Shown: positions 43,985-55,143, counted from the first letter of the stretch. The stretch is DNA of 64,000 nucleotides from Ahaetulla prasina (GCF_028640845.1 NC_080543.1:9393959-9457958), one strand, 5' to 3'. The notes: generated by a model not told the origin, from the letters alone. Translations and numbers: made by a program.

Positions 43985-44625
43985 ATAGATATCATAGAAT
44001 TCTTTTATTGGCCAAGTGTGATTAGACGCACAAGGAATTTGTCTCTGGTCCATATTCTCTCAGTACAAGCAACGACTGATCAATCGTGATCATAATCATC
44101 ATACGATACATTCATCAGAAATCATAAGATACAAGACTTTGTGATAGTCATAGGCAGAGACGGTCTTCAGCCAGTTCGGACCAGTTTACCCGAACTGGTA
44201 GCGGAAATCGCGAGTGGGCCTGCCCACCTGCCCCAGCTCTATGCCATCCTATTTAGGCACATTTTTGAGGCCGGACGCATGTGCAGAAGGCGTGTGCACC
44301 AGCAAAGCACATACGTGCAAGGTGGGCGCGCGTTCACATTTGCGAACCGGTAGGGAAAGTAAATGAATACCATCCCTGGTCATAGAGTACTAAACCAACA
44401 TAAATCATACTAGGATATTAAATAAAACAATATAAATCCTAAGATACAAGCAACAAAGTTATAGTCATAAGAAGATAAGGAAATATGTAATAGGAAAGAT
44501 AAGAAGAATAACAGTCATACAGTCCTGCTATGTGATTTGACAGTGTTTTGGAAATTAGTTGTATTATTGGAGTGATGGCATGGGGGAAGGACAAATGTTG
44601 GATGGAGAGACATCCGACATCGGCA
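43985..44625 (-). mobile_element. Rex1-like LINE 3' end split by a MITE
   Basis: Left piece tcttttattggccaagtgtg, right piece from 44387 to a decayed copy of the terminal coding block. The MITE at 44155-44378 interrupts it. Confidence 0.65.
44155..44378. mobile_element. hAT-like MITE family 1
   Basis: CAGAGACGGTCTTCAGCC...TGAATACCATCCCTG. Flanks GTCATAGG/GTCATAGA. Confidence 0.87.
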
Positions 44626-45007
44626 AATGTTGATAGTTGATAGAATTTATTTGTATATAACACGTAATACGTGTTTTCTTTTTACATGTCAGCTTTGTTC
44701 CACGTACTTTCTACTTTCTATATTCCACATTTTTCCTCTCTTTTATTATCTTTCTCTTTATCGTCCCTTTATATCTAGTTTTATTCATTTACAATATTTT
44801 ATAGATTTGTCACATTCTCTTCGCCATCATTTATTCATATTTACTTTTCCTATTCTCTAACCAATCGTACCACTTGGTCCATACTTGATAAAAATTCTGT
44901 CTCTTCCTTTCCTTTTATTTCTTTCGTTAATTTATCCATCTCTGCACAGTCCAGAATTTTCTTGATTATTTCTTCCTCTGTTGGAACCTTTCTAACCACC
45001 ATCAAAT
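44626..45007. other. Pyrimidine-rich intronic DNA
   Basis: T/C-rich sequence, possibly an old reverse L1-like fragment. No coding evidence. Confidence 0.35.
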
Positions 45008-45356
45008 CAGAGGTGGGTTTCAACAGGTTCTGACCAGTTCTGGAGAACCGGTAGCGGAAATTTTGAGTAGGTCGGAGAACCGGTAGTAAAAATTCTGATT
45101 GGTCCCACCGCCATCTATTCTCTGCCTCCCAAGTCCCAGCTGATTGGGAGTAAATGGGGATTTTGCAGTAACCTTCCCCTGGAATTAGGTGGGAATGAAG
45201 ATTTTACAGTATCCTTCCCCTAGAGTGGGGTGGGAACGGAGATTTTACAGTATCCTTCCCCTGCCACGCCCACCAAGCCACGCCCACCAAGCCATGCCAC
45301 ACCCACGAAGCCACACCCACAGAATCGGTAGTAAAAAAATTTGGAACCCACTACTG
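45008..45356. mobile_element. hAT-like MITE family 1, long subtype
   Basis: CAGAGGTGGGTTTCAAC...TTGGAACCCACTACTG. Flanks CATCAAAT/TATCAAAT. Internal tatccttcccc modules are repeated twice. Confidence 0.88.
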
Positions 45357-45585
45357 TATCAAATGTACTTAAATCTACAGTGCAAAGCAGAGTTGCAATA
45401 GGTGGTAATTTTTTAGATGTATATCCAAAGGATTAGGTTGCTGGGGGGGGGGTCAAAATGGCGGCCTGTGGGCTGAATGCGTCACGTGCAGGCCACACCC
45501 ACCCCAGGTCTGCGAAGGGGAAAACGTCACGAAATGTCACACGATGGCAACATGACACTGCGAGTTTCACACCTGTGGATTAGAG

Positions 45586-45711
45586 CAGGGGTCTCCAACC
45601 TTGGCAAGACTTGTAGACTTCAACTCCCAGTAAGTTCCTCAGCCAGCTGGCTGAGGAACTCTGGGAATTGGAGTCCACAAGTCTTAAAGTTGCCAAGGTT
45701 GGAGACCCCTG
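45586..45711. mobile_element. Fold-back MITE family 4
   Basis: Perfect duplication GATTAGAG (45578-45585, 45712-45719). The left arm lacks seven bases that the right arm keeps. Confidence 0.9.
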
Positions 45712-45762
45712 GATTAGAGCGTTTCTGAGTTTGAAAATACAGACAGTCCTCGATTTAAAACG

Positions 45763-46276
45763 TGTTAGTGCCACTTTATAATGCCTTGGTAAGGCCACAC
45801 TTGGAATATTGCATCCAGTTTAGGTCGCCACGATGTAAAAAAGATGTTGAGACTCTAGAAAGAGTGCAGAGAAGAGCAACAAAGATGATTAGGGGACTGG
45901 AGGCTAAAACATATGAAGAACGGTTGCAGGAACTGGGTATGTCTAGTTTAATGAAAAGAAGGACTAGGGGAGACATGATAGCAGTCTTCCAATATCTCAG
46001 GGGTTGCCACAAAGAAGAGGGAGTCTTGAGGGTAGAACAAGAAGCAATGGGTGGAAACTGATCAAAGAAAGAAGCAACTTAGAATTAAGGAGAAATTTCC
46101 TGACAGTTAGAACAATTAATAAGTGGAACGACTTGCCTGCAGAAGTTGTGAATGCTCCAACACTGGAAATTTTTAAGAAAATGTTGGATAACCATCTGAC
46201 TGAGATGGTGTAGGGTTTCCTGCCTGGGCAGGGGGTTGGACTAGAAGGCCTCCAAGGTCCCTTCCAACTCTGTTGT
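45763..46276 (+). mobile_element. CR1 LINE C-terminus and 3' UTR
   Basis: The 99-codon frame [20 protein letters not shown] ... [12 protein letters not shown], one frameshift, then FLTVRTINKWNDLPAEVVNA. Among the best preserved copies. Tail ends ctctgttgttatatatata. Confidence 0.9.
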
Positions 46277-46683
46277 TATATATATATATAACGATTCATT
46301 TACTGACCATTCAAAGTTACAACGGCATTTGGGGTGGGGGGGAAGCGACTTGTAACAGTTTTTCCCACTTACAACTTATGGTCATGCGATCAAAATTCAG
46401 GTACTTAGCAACCGGCATGTATTTATGATGGTTGCTCTGTCCCGGGGTCATGTGAACATCAGTTGTGGTCTTCCCAACCTGCTTCCTACAAGCACAGTCA
46501 ACGGGGGGAAAGCCAGTTCACTTAACAACTGCACAATGTCCTTAACAACTGCAGCGAAGTCACTTAACAGACACGGCCAAAAAGATTGTTAAAAATGGGG
46601 CGAAACTCACTTAGCAACCTTCTTGCTTGGCTGTGGAAATGTTGAGCTCGGGTTTGGTCGTAAGTCAAGAACTACCTTGACTT

Positions 46684-47127
46684 AGAGTGTAGAGAAGAGC
46701 AACAAAGATGATTAGGGGGCTGGAGGCTAAAACATATGAAGAACGGTTGCAGGAACTGGGTATGTCTAGTTTGATGAAAAGAAGGACTAGGGGAGACATG
46801 ACAGCAGTGTTCCAATATCTCAGGGGCTGCCACAAAGAAGAGGGAGTCGGGCTGTTCTCCAAAGCACCTGAGGGTAGAACAAGAAGCAATGGGTGGAAAC
46901 TAATCAAGGAGAGAAGCAACCTAGAACTAAGGAGAAATTTCCTGACAGTTAGAACAATCAATCAGTGGAACAACTTGCCTCCAGAAGTTGCGAATGCTCC
47001 AACACTGGAAGTTTTTAAAGAAGAGATTGAATAACAGTTTTGTCTGAAGTGGTGTAGGGTTTCCTGCCTAAGCAGGGGGTTGGACTAGAAGACCTCCAAG
47101 GTCCCTTCCAACTCTGTTATTCTATAT
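46684..47127 (+). mobile_element. CR1 LINE C-terminus and 3' UTR
   Basis: Uninterrupted 108-codon frame ([20 protein letters not shown] ... FKEEIE), then cagggggttggactagaaga and ctctgttattctatatttct. A recent copy, truncated at 5'. Confidence 0.92.
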
Positions 47128-48652
47128 TTCTACCTGTAGATCCCCGAGGTTTGAAACGTATATTTATGTATGTGTTAGAGTAAATGCACAGCCTATTTTT
47201 TAAACGACTTGTATCATTACATCACTGCTGATTGCTTGGATTCAACAAGACCCTGAGAAAATATTTGTGAAATACTTACATAAGAAGTATTAGAAGCCTC
47301 TATCCTAGGCAAGATTTTATCACAGAAACGTCTGGTTGGGTAGAGACTAATCTTTAATTGTTTCTTATTTTAAAAAATCTAGGCCACCAGGTTGCTAAAA
47401 TAAACAACACGGGGCAGCCCGTTGCCTTTTAACATTCTTTTTTTTTTAAAAGAACTCAATTCAGACCCACAGTGATAAAAATTGCTAATAGATATTCATA
47501 AGAATAGATGCAGACATTCAAATGCCATTTTCCTTTAACATGTGTTTCCATTCATTGAATGGAAATCTAGAGTGCCTTGTAAAATCTGAGCCTTCATAGA
47601 CATAAAATGAAGCTATTCATTAGAAACCGAATTTTCGTGATTAGCTTTCTTTTTCATGTAAATAGTAACACTTTACTTTTATAAAGTTCTCAGGAGTTTT
47701 CCAAACTCATGATAATACAAGCATCTTTCTTGCTAAAACTTATACCAGGATACCTGCACTTCTACACTGAAATGTAACTTTATTCTTCCTTTTAAATAAA
47801 AAAAAAACCTAGATTATTCTTCAAAGAAAACATTTATTTACACCATGTTCTCAGAATGACCTTTACACTAATTTCTCGGTTTACAGATTTCTGTTTTTCT
47901 TTCTTCTCCTTAACAACATTTCATAATATTAAGACCAGTAAAATTAGCGGGTTTTTTGAGCAAAATTTTAACTCATGGGAAAATTAAAAAAAACAAAAAC
48001 TACCAGACTCTGATTTTTGGTTGTTTATAGAAGGAAGAGAATTATAGTTATCTCTCAATATTATCAGCGATCGAAGATCCCTGTTGATTTAATTTTTTGC
48101 ATTGCTTAGATATCTCTTGTATGTTGATTCTTAGCATAATCAAATCCAAGTCACACTGCCTGGAGGTGTCATTTAAAAGCTTCAGATCACAACAAATTCA
48201 TTATACATGCTGCATGTAGAAGACAAGCAAAATAATAAAAAAAAATCTTATTTCATCCTAGATTTTTTTTTCTTTTTTGCAGATATTCCTCTTTTAAATG
48301 ACATTTCTCTTTTTCTTCTTCCTGTTCCGAATCATTTTAGCTGCCTTTAGGGATCCCAACACGACGACAACGAACGAATGTCAACACACCGTCCAATGTT
48401 ACAAAGCCACGATACGCCAGGGAACAGGGCACCAAACTATAAAGTATATACAGCGCATGAAAAAGGGAAAATAAAAATATTTCTCAGAAGCTTTCTTCCT
48501 GCAAAACCGTCACACTGGACAAGTACAGGGGGCTTTCATAAAACGTGCTGCCAGGCTTAAGAACTTTGATCCTTCCAAAAGGGACGGCTAATTGATTTTT
48601 TTAAAAAAAATGATTTTACCTGGCTGGATTTGGGGAGTTTATCCATTCTAGG
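47128..48652. other. Low-repeat AT-rich intron next to the DLG2 first exon
   Basis: The longest stretch (~1.5 kb) without a recognisable transposon. It lies just downstream (in gene orientation) of the alternative first exon. No exon is supported. Confidence 0.55.
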
Positions 48653-48789
48653 CAGTGGTAGGATTCAAATAATTTAACAACCGGTTCTCTGCCCTAATGA
48701 TTTCTTCCAACAAGCAGTTCACCAAACTGTTCAGAAAGTTAACAACCGGTTCTCCCGAATTGGAGCGAACCGGCTGACTCCCACCACTG
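48653..48789. mobile_element. hAT-like MITE family 1 near the DLG2 splice donor
   Basis: CAGTGGTAGGATTCAAAT...GACTCCCACCACTG. Flanks ATTCTAGG/ATTCTCGG. Its right duplication ends at 48797, 25 bp from the donor of the DLG2 first exon (48822). Confidence 0.9.
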
Positions 48790-48822
48790 ATTCTCGGCAA
48801 CTTGGGAACAAAAGAGGCTCAC

Positions 48823-49143
48823 CTGTACGGGTTCGTGCCAGTTGTGGGCACAGGTGCACTCCGCGCTTCTACCTCTGCTCATCCCTTTGACTTTTGCCAG
48901 GGTTTTCCTGGAGTTTCGTTGCCCATTGTCCCATCTAGTCTTGGTTTGGGATGACAAAGGTCCCGAAGCTGTCGACATTAACACCTGGGGATGATGTTGA
49001 GGATACCCACAATGCCCTGGGGCGTTTTCCTGCCAACTGGAAGTAGAATGGACACCTCTGGATAAAATAGGCATTCCTCTGGCAGGCTCTATCCCATCCG
49101 AGTCACGGCAGCAGCTATGCTGCCGAGGAAGGTACGTCTTCAT
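48823..49143 (-). CDS. DLG2: DLG2 alternative first coding exon (isoform-specific N-terminus)
   Basis: The minus-strand frame starts MKTYLPRQHSCCRDSDG and runs 107 codons to ...NWHEPVQ, followed by donor gtgagc. It resembles the N-terminus I recall for a mammalian DLG2 isoform (MNAYLTKQHSC.RGSDG, a middle rich in S, G, Q and P, and a Cys/His-rich C-terminal stretch ending in Q before ASPAP). The exact multiple of three matches the phase-0 acceptor of the exon at 923-976, about 48 kb downstream. The middle has diverged strongly while the first 17 residues and the CTCAHNW-type end are kept. No PDZ, SH3 or GK domain lies here. The open frame continues past the donor into a MITE, so the exon end is set by the donor. 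The ATG at 49143 is the homologous start. Confidence 0.82.
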
Positions 49144-49715
49144 GGCCAGAGACTGGGATCAGATCCTTCTGCCTACCTTCGCTGTTCTCGGCAAACGGAA
49201 GGTCCTGTTTCCCTTCAGCCAAATACTTTTGACAGCTGCTATCAGTGGTGCATCGTGGGAGCAGGGAGAGAGAGAGAGTGGAGAGCCGCACGCAGCATCA
49301 TCTGCTGGTCGCTCTTTGTCAATAAATGACTCTGACTCGCAGAGAAAGGCTTGGCAGCAACCCCGGGGAGCTGCTGGCAGAGGCGATCGATTGCTTCCCA
49401 CAGCTGGGGTGAACTTCAAACCCATCCCTTCTAGGGTGACGGACAAGGAGAAAGGAGGAACAGAAGGCAACCAGAAAAAACAACAACATACCACCAATAA
49501 ATAAAAGAAGGGCCGTTGTGTGGAATTTGGACTCTTGATTGCCAGGCGCACTAAGCAAATTCCTGGTCTTGCTCTGCCTTCTTTAACGAAGGCATTCGGC
49601 TTGCATTCGCAGAGGCTTTCTCTTTGGGAAGAGCTAACCTATGAAGAAATGAAGTTAAATAAGCAGGGCTGCCTTCAAGAAACAAGCATTCCCCCCATCA
49701 GATATAAACACAGCC

Positions 49716-49752
<37 letters not shown>

Positions 49753-49795
49753 TCGAAGGAAGCTGATTTGAGTTTGACTGAAAGGGAAGGCAGTA
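49144..49795 (-). promoter_or_regulatory. DLG2: 5' flank / probable 5'UTR and promoter of the alternative DLG2 first exon
   Basis: These ~650 bp immediately upstream of the DLG2 start codon contain no recognisable transposon until a (TC)n run at 49712-49751 and a (GAATA)n array at 49797. The block has higher GC content and more CpG than the flanking intron. I see no clear TATA box at a sensible distance. The call rests on position and repeat-free composition only. Confidence 0.4.
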
Positions 49796-49796
49796 G

Positions 49797-49857
49797 AATA
49801 GAATAGAATAGAATAGAATAGAATAGAATAGAATAGAATAGAATAGAATAGAATAGA
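49797..49857. repeat. (GAATA)n microsatellite at a CR1 3' end
   Basis: About 12 units joined through gacagagttggaagggacct to the reverse CR1. Confidence 0.95.
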
Positions 49858-50465
49858 CAGAGTTGGAAGGGACCTTGGAGGTCTTCTAGTCTAATCCACT
49901 GCTTAGGCAGGAAACCCTACACAACTTCAGACAAATGGTTATCCAATATCCAATTTTTAGGACTAGAAGACCTCCAAGGTCCCTTCCAACTCTGTTATTC
50001 TATTCTATTCTATTCTATTCTATTCTATTCTATTCTATTCTATTCTATTCTATTCTATTCTATCTTCTTAAAAACTTCCAGTGTTGTAGCATTCACAACT
50101 TCTGGAGGCAAGTTGTTCCACTGATTAATTGTTCTGTCAGGAAATTCCTCCTTACTTCTAACTTGCTTCTCTCCTTGATTAGTTTCCACCCATTGCTTCT
50201 TGTTCTACCCTCAGGTGCTTTGGAGAATAGCTTGACTCCCTCTTCTTTGTGGCAGCCCCTGAGATATTGGAAGACTGCTATCATGTCTCCCCTAGTCCTT
50301 CTTTTCATTAAACTAGACACACCCGGTTCCTGCAACTGTTCTTCATATGTTTTAGCCTCCAGTCCCCTAATCATCTTTGTTGCCCTTCTCTGCACTCTTT
50401 CTAGTGCACTCAACATCTTTTTTACATCGTGGCGACCAAAACTGAATGCAGTATTCCAGGCGATG
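49858..50465 (-). mobile_element. CR1 LINE with an opposite-strand CR1 tail inserted
   Basis: Reverse CR1 3' end to about 49955, then plus-strand CR1 3' end ggactagaagacctccaagg at about 49962-49996 with (ATTCT)n to 50063, then the reverse CR1 continues (ttcttaaaaacttccagtgt) into [20 protein letters not shown] coding. Confidence 0.87.
49996..50063. repeat. (ATTCT)n microsatellite at a plus-strand CR1 3' end
   Basis: About 13 units following ccaactctgttattct. Confidence 0.95.
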
Positions 50466-50484
50466 CCAAAGTGATTCCTGTGAC

Positions 50485-51200
50485 AAGCTGAATGTCGGTG
50501 GAGATTCTCAAAGTCCACATTCTGGACAGAGAGGACCATCGGTTTGAAAGAGAATGTAGAAAAGCCAGCGATGTTAAAATCGAACTGCCTTCCCTCAACA
50601 GAGGATGAGGGATCCGACATCGTCTATCTCCTGTCTACAACAGAGTCCTTTCAGCAGTTCCAAGAAGGCTCCACACCCATTTGCACTAGTCAGGTGACCC
50701 TGAGGATGCAGATAAACCAGTGGTGGGTTTCAAAATTTTTTACTACCGGTTCTGTGGGTGTGACTTTGTGAGCATGGCATGGCTTGGTGGGTGTGGCTTG
50801 GTGGACATGGCAGGGGAAGGATACTGTAAAATCTCCATTCCCTCCCCACTCCAAGGGAAGGTTACTGCAAAATCCCCATTTTCTCCCAATCAGCTGGGCC
50901 TCAGGAGGCGTAGAATAGATGGGGGCGGGGCCATTCAGAATTTTTACTACCGGTTCTCCGAACTACTCAAAATTTCCGCTACCAGTTCTCCAGAACTGGT
51001 CAGAACCTGCTGAAACCCACCTCTTGAGATAAAACCCCCCCAGGTGGCCTCAACGACTCTCTTAATGACCAGCTGCCTGCAAGGGGTATCAATCCTTCCG
51101 TTCCCCAGAACTGGAGAAGCTTCTTGGATGAGAAGCGAAACGTCCTCAAAGGAAAAACAAAGTCCGGTTGCCTTTTGAAAAAAAGCACCTTTTTTGGGTC
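50485..51200 (+). mobile_element. PLE family 2 3' part split by a MITE
   Basis: Encodes SACHRNH... then ESKVHILDRE-like sequence and SNCLPSTEDEGSDIVYLL. The UTR continues after the MITE at 50718-51026. Ribozyme-like motif 51111-51144 has a core change to CTGGAGA. Confidence 0.78.
50718..51026. mobile_element. hAT-like MITE family 1, long subtype
   Basis: CAGTGGTGGGTTTCAAA...CTGAAACCCACCTCTTG. Flanks AGATAAAC/AGATAAAA. Confidence 0.88.
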
Positions 51201-51447
51201 TGTCACAAGCTCTATAGATAAGGATCTGTAGGAAGCAACACAATCTCAGCTTGTTCTCTTGCTTTACCGCCAGGGATCCGATCCTATGTGACATGAAATT
51301 GGCTTGGATGAAAAACAAAACACAAAAACAAACCAGCAATCAATATCCTATTGAACCAATTTTGAGTGTGCAAGAGAGGTCCATAGACTGCAACATGCCA
51401 TCACAATGCACGGTGTCGGAGAGAGTTTCCACTTATTCCTCTAGTCC

Positions 51448-51515
51448 AGGGGTGTCAAACTCGATTTCACGGAGGGTTGCATCAGGGTTGCGTTTGACCT
51501 CGGGTGGCTGGGGTG
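51448..51515. mobile_element. MITE family 5 fragment
   Basis: caggggtgtcaaactcgatt to gcgtttgacctcgggtgg. The right end is absent. Confidence 0.65.
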
Positions 51516-51654
51516 GGGTACACTAATTGTCATACATTAAAATGAAATTTCGTTGCATACAGCTCTCAAAGCGTCTCCACCTCTTATATATTGCTATTGT
51601 ACTGCCATTGTTATTACTATTGTTATTGCTATTGTATGGCTATCAATTGCAGGG

Positions 51655-52452
51655 GTGAAATTCAGCAGGTTCTGACAGGTTCTGCAGAACCGGTAGCAGC
51701 TGCAGGAACTCGGTATGCCTAGTTTAATAAAAAGAAGGACTAGGGGAGACATGATAGCAGTGTTCCAATATCTCAGGGGCTGCCACAAAGAAGAGGGAGT
51801 CAATCTATTCTCCAATGCACCTGAGGGTAGAACAAGAAGCAATGGGTGGAAACTAATCAAGGAGAGAAGCAACTTAGAACTAAGGAGAAATTTCCTGACA
51901 GTTAGAACAATTACTAAGTGGAACGACTTGCCTGCAGAAGTTGTGAATGCTCCAACACTGGAAGTTTTTAAGAAAATGTTGGATAACCATCTGACTGAGA
52001 TGGTGTAGGGTTTCCTGCCTGGGCTGGGGGTTGGACTAGAAGGCCTCCAAGGTCCCTTCCAACTCTGTTGTTATATTATATTATATAAATTTTGAGCAGT
52101 TCGGAGAACCAGCAAATACTACCTCTGGCTGGCCCCAGAGTGGCGTGGGAATGGAGATTTTGCAGTATCCTTCCCCCAGGAGTGGGGAGGGAATGGAGAT
52201 TTTGCAATATCCTTCCCTCAAGAGTGGGGAGGGAATGGCGATTTTGCAGTATCCTTCCCCCAGGAGTGTGGAGGGAATGGAGATTTTGCAGTATCATTCC
52301 CCTGAAGTAGGGTGAGAATGGAGATTTTGCAATATCCTTCCCCCAGGAGTGGGGAGGGAATGGGGATTTTGCAGTATCCTTCCCCTGCCACGCCCACCAG
52401 GCCACACCCACCAAGCCATGCCCAGGTAGTAAAAAAATTTGAATTCCACCAC
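51655..52452. mobile_element. hAT-like MITE family 1 split by a CR1 copy
   Basis: The MITE begins caggggtgaaattcagcagg and resumes at about 52086 (aaattttgagcagttcggag), ending ttccaccactg. CR1 lies between (51702-52075, frame [20 protein letters not shown] ... DNHLTEMV). The right part has five tandem ~41-bp gaatggagattttgcagtat modules. Confidence 0.8.
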
Positions 52453-52469
52453 TGATTGGCTCAAAGGCA

Positions 52470-52712
52470 TCTGGCCCAATCAATAGCAGCTGGCTTTCAT
52501 TTACGAGATGGAACTAGAACTCACCATCTCCTAGTGATTGATCTAAAGTCACCCACCTGGTTTTCATACCTAAGGTGGGACTAGAACTCACAATCTCTTG
52601 GTGATTGGCCGAAAATCATCCAGCCAGTTTTTTGTGTTTAAGATAGGACTAGAACTCAATCTTTCCTGGTTCCTGGGCTAGCACCTTAAACACTACATCA
52701 AATTGGCTCTTC
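52470..52712 (-). repeat. CORE-SINE-like element with tandem units
   Basis: Three reverse units of ggactagaactcacaatctc-type sequence. See 32690. Confidence 0.55.
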
Positions 52713-52743
52713 AGTTCTTACCTGCTATCCGATTATAGAATTA

Positions 52744-53098
52744 AAGGTAAAGGTTCCCCTCGCACATACGTGCTAGTCGTTGCCGACTCTAGGGGGCGGT
52801 GCTCATCTCCGTTTCAAAGCCGAAGAGCCAGCGCTTTCCGAAGGTGTCTCCGTGGTCATGTGGCTGGCATGACTCAATGGCAAAGGCGCATGGAACGCTG
52901 TGACCTTCCCACCAAAGATGGTCCCTATTTTTTCTACTTGCATTTTTTACCTGCTTTCGAACTGCTAGGTTGGCAGAAGCTGGGACAAGTAACGGGAGCT
53001 CACCCCGTTACACAGCAGCACTAGGGATTCGAACCGCTGAGCTGCCGATCTTTCGATTGACAAGCTCAACGTCCTAGCCCCTGAGCCACCGCGTCCCT
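52744..53098 (-). mobile_element. tRNA-derived SINE, family A
   Basis: Complete, with the perfect 13-bp duplication GATTATAGAATTA (52731-52743, 53099-53111). Confidence 0.93.
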
Positions 53099-53369
53099 GA
53101 TTATAGAATTAGAAAAGCCCAAATGATCTATCAAGTAAGAATTCAGCCGATGGCCAAAAATGGCCTCCAAATGCATGTGACACTTCTCCCAGACAAACTC
53201 TGTAATGACACCTCCCAGAAGACGAATACAGAAAAAAATGTGTAGCTCGTACTATGCATTTCTCACAATTGCAAGCACAAATCATCAGTAGTTTTGGGTT
53301 CTGATTTTTTCAACCCAATGCTGCTTTACACCAACTGACCACTGGACTCTTAGCTATGTCCCAATTTTA

Positions 53370-53909
53370 TAACAGAGTTGGAAGGGAGCTTGGAGGTCTT
53401 CTAGTCCAACCCCCTGCTTAAGCAGGAAACTCTATACCAGGTGTGTCAAACTGGTTTTCTTCGAGGGCCAGATCACCATTGTACTTCTCTTCCGCAAGCT
53501 GGCCGGAAAGTGGAGGGGTGTTGTGTCTGCGCCCCCCGAGCCGGGCTGCCTGTCAGAAAGTGACTCGGAAAGTGAGGGGGAAGAGCCATCAGGACTTACC
53601 TCTGGAGCATCGGCTTCCCTGGTTCAGCTCCAGGAGCCAGAGGCAGGCCAGGTGGAGAAGATAACGAGGCCTCCGTCCCCTGACTCTTCCCCCCCAAGCC
53701 ACGCCTCCAGACCCAGCTGATGGCAATCAGGTCTGGCTGGACCCTAGGTTTCGTAGGCAGGAGAGGTGGGAACAACAGAAGCAGGGGTGGGGCAGGCCTA
53801 GGAAGTGCTGAGTCATGGAGCCACACCCCACAGGATATAAAAACAGCAAGGGCTGCTCTTCATAGCAAGCAAATCAACTGCTTAACTAGAGCTGAAGTAC
53901 TGTTTGTTC
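53370..53909 (+). mobile_element. CR1 tail, MITE fragment and partial family G LTR
   Basis: Reverse CR1 tail (53370-53430), MITE family 5 start (gtgtgtcaaactggttttct), then an LTR from TGTTGTG at 53519. The frame from LTR nucleotide 2 reads ...CLSESDSESEGEEPSG and, after a break, WLDPRFRRQERWEQQKQGWG. TATA in aggatataaaaac. The LTR is cut about 53909 where MITE family 2 sequence starts. Confidence 0.75.
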
Positions 53910-54515
53910 AGCGCAGACGATGATACACGGCACATTATTGTGGAACCGGTGGGCGGTTAGAAAATTTTACTACTAACAGAGATACAAAAGTGGGCGGTAG
54001 GTATAAAAAGGTTGACTACCCCTGACTCTATACTATTTCAGACAAATGGTTGTCCAATCCAGTGGTGGTATTCAGCCGGTTCTATCTGGATCGGACAAAC
54101 CGGTAGTGGCGGCTTTGGGAGGCTCCACCCACCCGCCCAGATGTAATCACATCCCGTTTTTGATGCTCTGCACATGTGCGGAGGTGGCGCGTGTGAGCGA
54201 AGAGGTTGCATTTGCGAACCGGTAATGAAGGTAAGTGAATACCACCCCGCGTCCAATCTCTTCTTAAAAATTTCCAGTGTTGGAGCATTCACAACTTATG
54301 CAGGCAAGTCGTTCAACTGATTAATTGTTCTGCCAGGAAATTTCTCCTTTGTTCTAGCTTGGATCTCTCCTTGATTAGTTTCCACCCATTGCTTCTTGTC
54401 CTGCCTTCAGATGCTTTGGAGAATAGTTTGACTCCCTCTTCTTAGTGGCAGCCCCTCAGATATTGGAACACTGCTATCATGTCTCCCCTAATCCTGCCTT
54501 TTCTTTATGTAACCC
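53910..54515 (-). mobile_element. MITE family 2 end and reverse CR1 with an inserted MITE family 1
   Basis: 53910-54025 is a 3' fragment of MITE family 2 (ccggtgggcggttagaaaat ... ggttgactacccctg). CR1 runs 54026-54515, split at 54060-54250 by a MITE with perfect duplication GTCCAATC (54052-54059, 54251-54258). Confidence 0.8.
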
Positions 54516-55143
54516 ATGCCAGCAGAAGATGGATTCATTTCCAGTGCTTATAAACTTCTCCAACCATGCTGACGTTGAGCCACGCACGATTCCCAATTCC
54601 ATAATGCGGGTTAAAAATAAACCAAGATCATCTTCATCAAGGTGAGTTGTGGTTCTCCCAGGTACATATAACGGCTCAGCCTCGAACGGCTTCTGCTCAG
54701 TTTTGCAAAAATGACACTTCATTGCTGGGCAGGGGGTTGGACTAGAAGGCCTCCAAGGTCCCTTCCAACTCTGTTGTTGTTGTTATGTTATGTTGTTGCT
54801 TAAAACTGACCTGCCGCTTATTGAACAGATGTTAAGTGTTCCAAAATATTAAACTTGTTGAAAACAGAGTGCACCAATTACACTTCGATACTGGAAGCAT
54901 CCAAACTAAACATTACACAGTTGAGGTAAAAAGTAACATCTAGACAAATTGGCATAAGGTTAACATTCATAAAGGAAACAAAGGCACACCTGGAAACATT
55001 AAATACCTACTAATCAGGCCCTGAGATTAAAGGACATCATTGAAATACACAGCTCTAAATGGCATGGATGCAGGTGGAACCAACTAGCTATAAAAGTTTG
55101 AGAATATAGTTCTCACATGATTAGAGGAAAACTTGATATAATA
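54516..55143. other. Intronic DNA with a CR1 tail fragment
   Basis: CR1 3' terminus at 54726-54785 (gggcagggggttggactaga). The rest is unassigned. Confidence 0.55.
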
